Source: Muribaculaceae bacterium (GTDB lineage: Bacteria > Bacteroidota > Bacteroidia > Bacteroidales > Muribaculaceae). Taken from it: DNA of 64,000 nt. Within the stretch, counting starts at the first letter, position 1, and every line of letters begins with the position of its first letter. Made by a program: the position numbers and the translations under genes. Positions 61,656 through 64,000 of the stretch are shown in pieces. Where the stretch lies: assembly GCA_029057985.1 (NCBI GenBank), contig JAIDYR010000011.1:1-64000 (forward strand), written 5' to 3'. The notes under the pieces were generated by a model. That model was not told the DNA's origin, ran no database searches, and worked only from the letters and a program-made list of their open reading frames with translations.

Positions 61656-63049
61656 TATTCGCAGTTCTTGGGATAGCGTGGGAAGGGGATTACGTCGCGG
61701 ATATTCTGCATGCCTGTGACGAAGAGTACGAGGCGTTCGAAGCCAAGTCCGAAACCGGAATGAGGTACTGTGCCGAAGCGGCGCGTATCAAGATACCATT
61801 CCATGCCTTCAAGTCCGAGTTCCTCCATGCGGGTCCGGAGCTTATCAAAGTTTTCCTCACGCTGAGAGCCGCCGATGATCTCGCCGATTTTCGGGAAGAG
61901 GACGTCCATGGCGCGGACCGTCTTACCGTCTTCGTTAAGTTTCATGTAGAAGGCCTTGATCTCTTTCGGATAATCGGTCAGGATCACGGGCTTCTTGAAA
62001 TGATCTTCTACGAGATAACGCTCATGCTCGGAAGCGAGGTCAACCCCCCAGTAGACGGGGAATTCAAACTTCTTACCGCTCTGTTCGAGAATCTTGATAC
62101 CCTCGGAATAGGGCAGGCGCACGAAGTCATTGTCTACGACAAATTTCAAGCGAGCGGGAAGCTCTTTATCGAAATGCTCCGCCAGGAACTCTATGTCGTC
62201 CTTGCAATGTTCAAGAGCGTAATTTATACAGTATTTGATGAATTCCTCGGCGAGATCCATATTGTCTTCGATCTCATAAAATGCCATTTCGGGTTCGATC
62301 ATCCAGAACTCTGAAAGGTGGCGCGGAGTATTGGAGTTTTCAGCGCGGAAAGTCGGGCCGAAAGTGTAAATGCAACCTAACGCCGTTGCTCCGAGTTCGC
62401 CTTCGAGCTGACCACTCACGGTCAGGGAAGCCATCTTGCCGAAGAAGTCCTTGGAATAGTCGATGTTGCCGGCCTTGTCAGTAGGGAGGTCATTCAGCGG
62501 CAGGGTCGTCACCTGAAACTGAGCTCCGGCGCCTTCGCAGTCGGAAGCTGTGATGAGCGGAGTATGGAAGTAGTAAAATCCCTTATCGTTGAAGAATTTA
62601 TGGATTGCGTAGGCAAGTGCGTGGCGGATGCGAAGCACTGCTGCGAATGTATTCGTGCGCGGACGCAGATGAGCTTTCTCGCGGAGGAATTCCAGAGAGT
62701 GTCCTTTTTTCTGGAGGGGATATGTCTCCGGATCAGACGTGCCGTATACCTCGAGTTCTTCAGCCTGGACTTCGATAGTCTGACCCTTGCCCTGAGACTC
62801 TACAAGTTGGCCCTGGACATGGATCGAACTTCCGGTCGTGATGTCCTTCAGATCATCATCCGAGAACTTGGCAAGATCAAACACTATCTGCAGGGATTTA
62901 ATGGTAGAGCCGTCGTTAAGCGCCACGAACTGCACATACTTATTTCCGCGACGGGAGCGAACCCACCCCTTGACATCTACCTTCTTGCCGATATACTCTT
63001 CCGCTTTCTCGAAAAGAGTCTTAATCGGAACGTATTTAATTTTTTCCAT
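61652..63049 (-). CDS. asnS: Asparaginyl-tRNA synthetase
   Basis: [79 protein letters not shown]. Confidence 0.96.
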   Translation of the reverse strand: MEKIKYVPIKTLFEKAEEYIGKKVDVKGWVRSRRGNKYVQFVALNDGSTIKSLQIVFDLAKFSDDDLKDITTGSSIHVQGQLVESQGKGQTIEVQAEELEVYGTSDPETYPLQKKGHSLEFLREKAHLRPRTNTFAAVLRIRHALAYAIHKFFNDKGFYYFHTPLITASDCEGAGAQFQVTTLPLNDLPTDKAGNIDYSKDFFGKMASLTVSGQLEGELGATALGCIYTFGPTFRAENSNTPRHLSEFWMIEPEMAFYEIEDNMDLAEEFIKYCINYALEHCKDDIEFLAEHFDKELPARLKFVVDNDFVRLPYSEGIKILEQSGKKFEFPVYWGVDLASEHERYLVEDHFKKPVILTDYPKEIKAFYMKLNEDGKTVRAMDVLFPKIGEIIGGSQREENFDKLRTRMEELGLEGMEWYLDTRRFGTVPHSGFGLGFERLVLFVTGMQNIRDVIPFPRYPKNCEY

Positions 63050-63097
63050 AAAAAATTAAAAAGTAAAAAGTTATAAGTGAAGTGATTACTTCTTTCT

Positions 63098-63133
63098 TTG
63101 AATAAAAATTTTGAAATCAAAATTTTTATTCAA
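63098..63133. terminator. AT-only palindrome, 16-bp perfect arms, overlapping the stop codon at 63126
   Basis: TTGAATAAAAATTTTG-AAAT-CAAAATTTTTATTCAA. Confidence 0.6.
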
Positions 63134-64000
63134 AACTGCCCATGCGGAGGAAATTTACTTCTTCCTGAGTGAGATAGCGCCAGCGACCGCGGGGGAGATT
63201 CTTCTTGGTAAGACCTGCGAAGTAGACGCGGTCGAGCTTGGTCACGCGATAACCGAGATGTTCGAAGATTCGGCGCACGATTCGGTTGCGACCGCTATGG
63301 ATTTCGATTCCGGCCTGATTGCGGTCAGTGTCGCTCACGTAGCTTACTGCGTCAGCGTGGATCTCGCCATCTTCAAGTTCTATGCCGTCGGCGATGCGCT
63401 GCATGTCTTCCTCGGCGATGGGCTTGTCGGTCCAGACGTGATATATTTTCTTTTTGACAAATTTCGGATGAGTTAGTTTTGATGCAAGATCGCCGTCATT
63501 GGTAAGGAGCAGTACTCCGGTAGTGTTGCGGTCAAGGCGTCCTACGGGGTAGATCCTTTCCTGGCAAGCGTTCTTGACGAGGTCAAGTACAGTGAGCCGG
63601 CCGTTGGGATCATCGCTTGTGGTCACGCAGTCTTTCGGTTTGTTGAGGAGGACGTAGCATTTACGCTCGGGAGTTACGACCTTGCCATCATATTCTACCA
63701 CGTCCTGGCGTGTAATCTTGACTCCGAGTTCAGTGACGACCTCTCCGTTGACGCTGACCTTTCCGGCCTGGATGTATTCATCAGCTTCGCGGCGCGAGCA
63801 TATGCCGGCGTTGGCCATATATTTGTTGAGGCGGATTTCGGCTGTCGGATCGATATCTTCGATTACGTAATCGATCTGTTTTGGTCGCGGAGTGAAAGTG
63901 CGGTTCTGCTGCTGATTGCGGTTGAAGCCTCCCTGCGGACGATTCTGACCCCCGTTGCGGTTGAAATTATTGCGGTTCTGCTGTCGATTGTTTTGCTGAT
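63126..64000 (-). CDS. RsuA/RluB-family pseudouridine synthase, 5' end truncated by window edge; Q/N/R/G-rich N-terminal extension
   Basis: Frame stays open past M at 63818 to the edge: ...QNRNNFNRNGGQNRPQGGFNRNQQQNRTFTPRPKQIDYVIEDIDPTAEIRLNKYMANAGICSRREADEYI; VGRLDRNTTGVLLLTNDGDLASKLTHP. Confidence 0.9.
   Translation of the reverse strand, partial: QQNNRQQNRNNFNRNGGQNRPQGGFNRNQQQNRTFTPRPKQIDYVIEDIDPTAEIRLNKYMANAGICSRREADEYIQAGKVSVNGEVVTELGVKITRQDVVEYDGKVVTPERKCYVLLNKPKDCVTTSDDPNGRLTVLDLVKNACQERIYPVGRLDRNTTGVLLLTNDGDLASKLTHPKFVKKKIYHVWTDKPIAEEDMQRIADGIELEDGEIHADAVSYVSDTDRNQAGIEIHSGRNRIVRRIFEHLGYRVTKLDRVYFAGLTKKNLPRGRWRYLTQEEVNFLRMGSFE

Overview
The window is a 64 kb chromosomal segment of a Bacteroidales-type genome, possibly Muribaculaceae-like; that taxonomic call is an inference from gene content, MurF-Alr and IspG architecture and TTTG-N20-TAnnTTTG promoters. 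Most genes are on the - strand. Positions ~0.6-16.8 kb hold an exopolysaccharide/capsule locus: WecA-like initiator, Wza, Wzc BY-kinase, PHP phosphatase, UDP-sugar epimerase, Gmd, Fcl, Wzx, a 751-aa tandem double GT4, a Wzy-like polymerase, and two more glycosyltransferases. The rest is mainly housekeeping: ispG, recO, rubrerythrin, murF-alr, fbaA, queA-truB-uppP-DUF3098-ftsX, mtaB, tcdA, RNA methyltransferases, a POT transporter, sufE, HIT, greA, waaA, gltX, a DEAD-box helicase, secA, asnS and a pseudouridine synthase. I saw no rRNA, tRNA, CRISPR array, prophage or intact transposase. The most interesting signals are non-coding. They include a duplicated promoter/leader/terminator small-RNA unit in the 0.9 kb gap at 22.3-23.2 kb, and a 195-bp MITE-like element with 20-bp terminal inverted repeats upstream of the DEAD-box helicase. 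There is also a recurring nested-palindrome element at 15.6 and 19.8 kb, a possible attenuator upstream of greA, and an unannotated 46-aa repeat-containing small ORF between the PAP2-like gene and ispG. All family calls come from reading the sequence; no searches were run.
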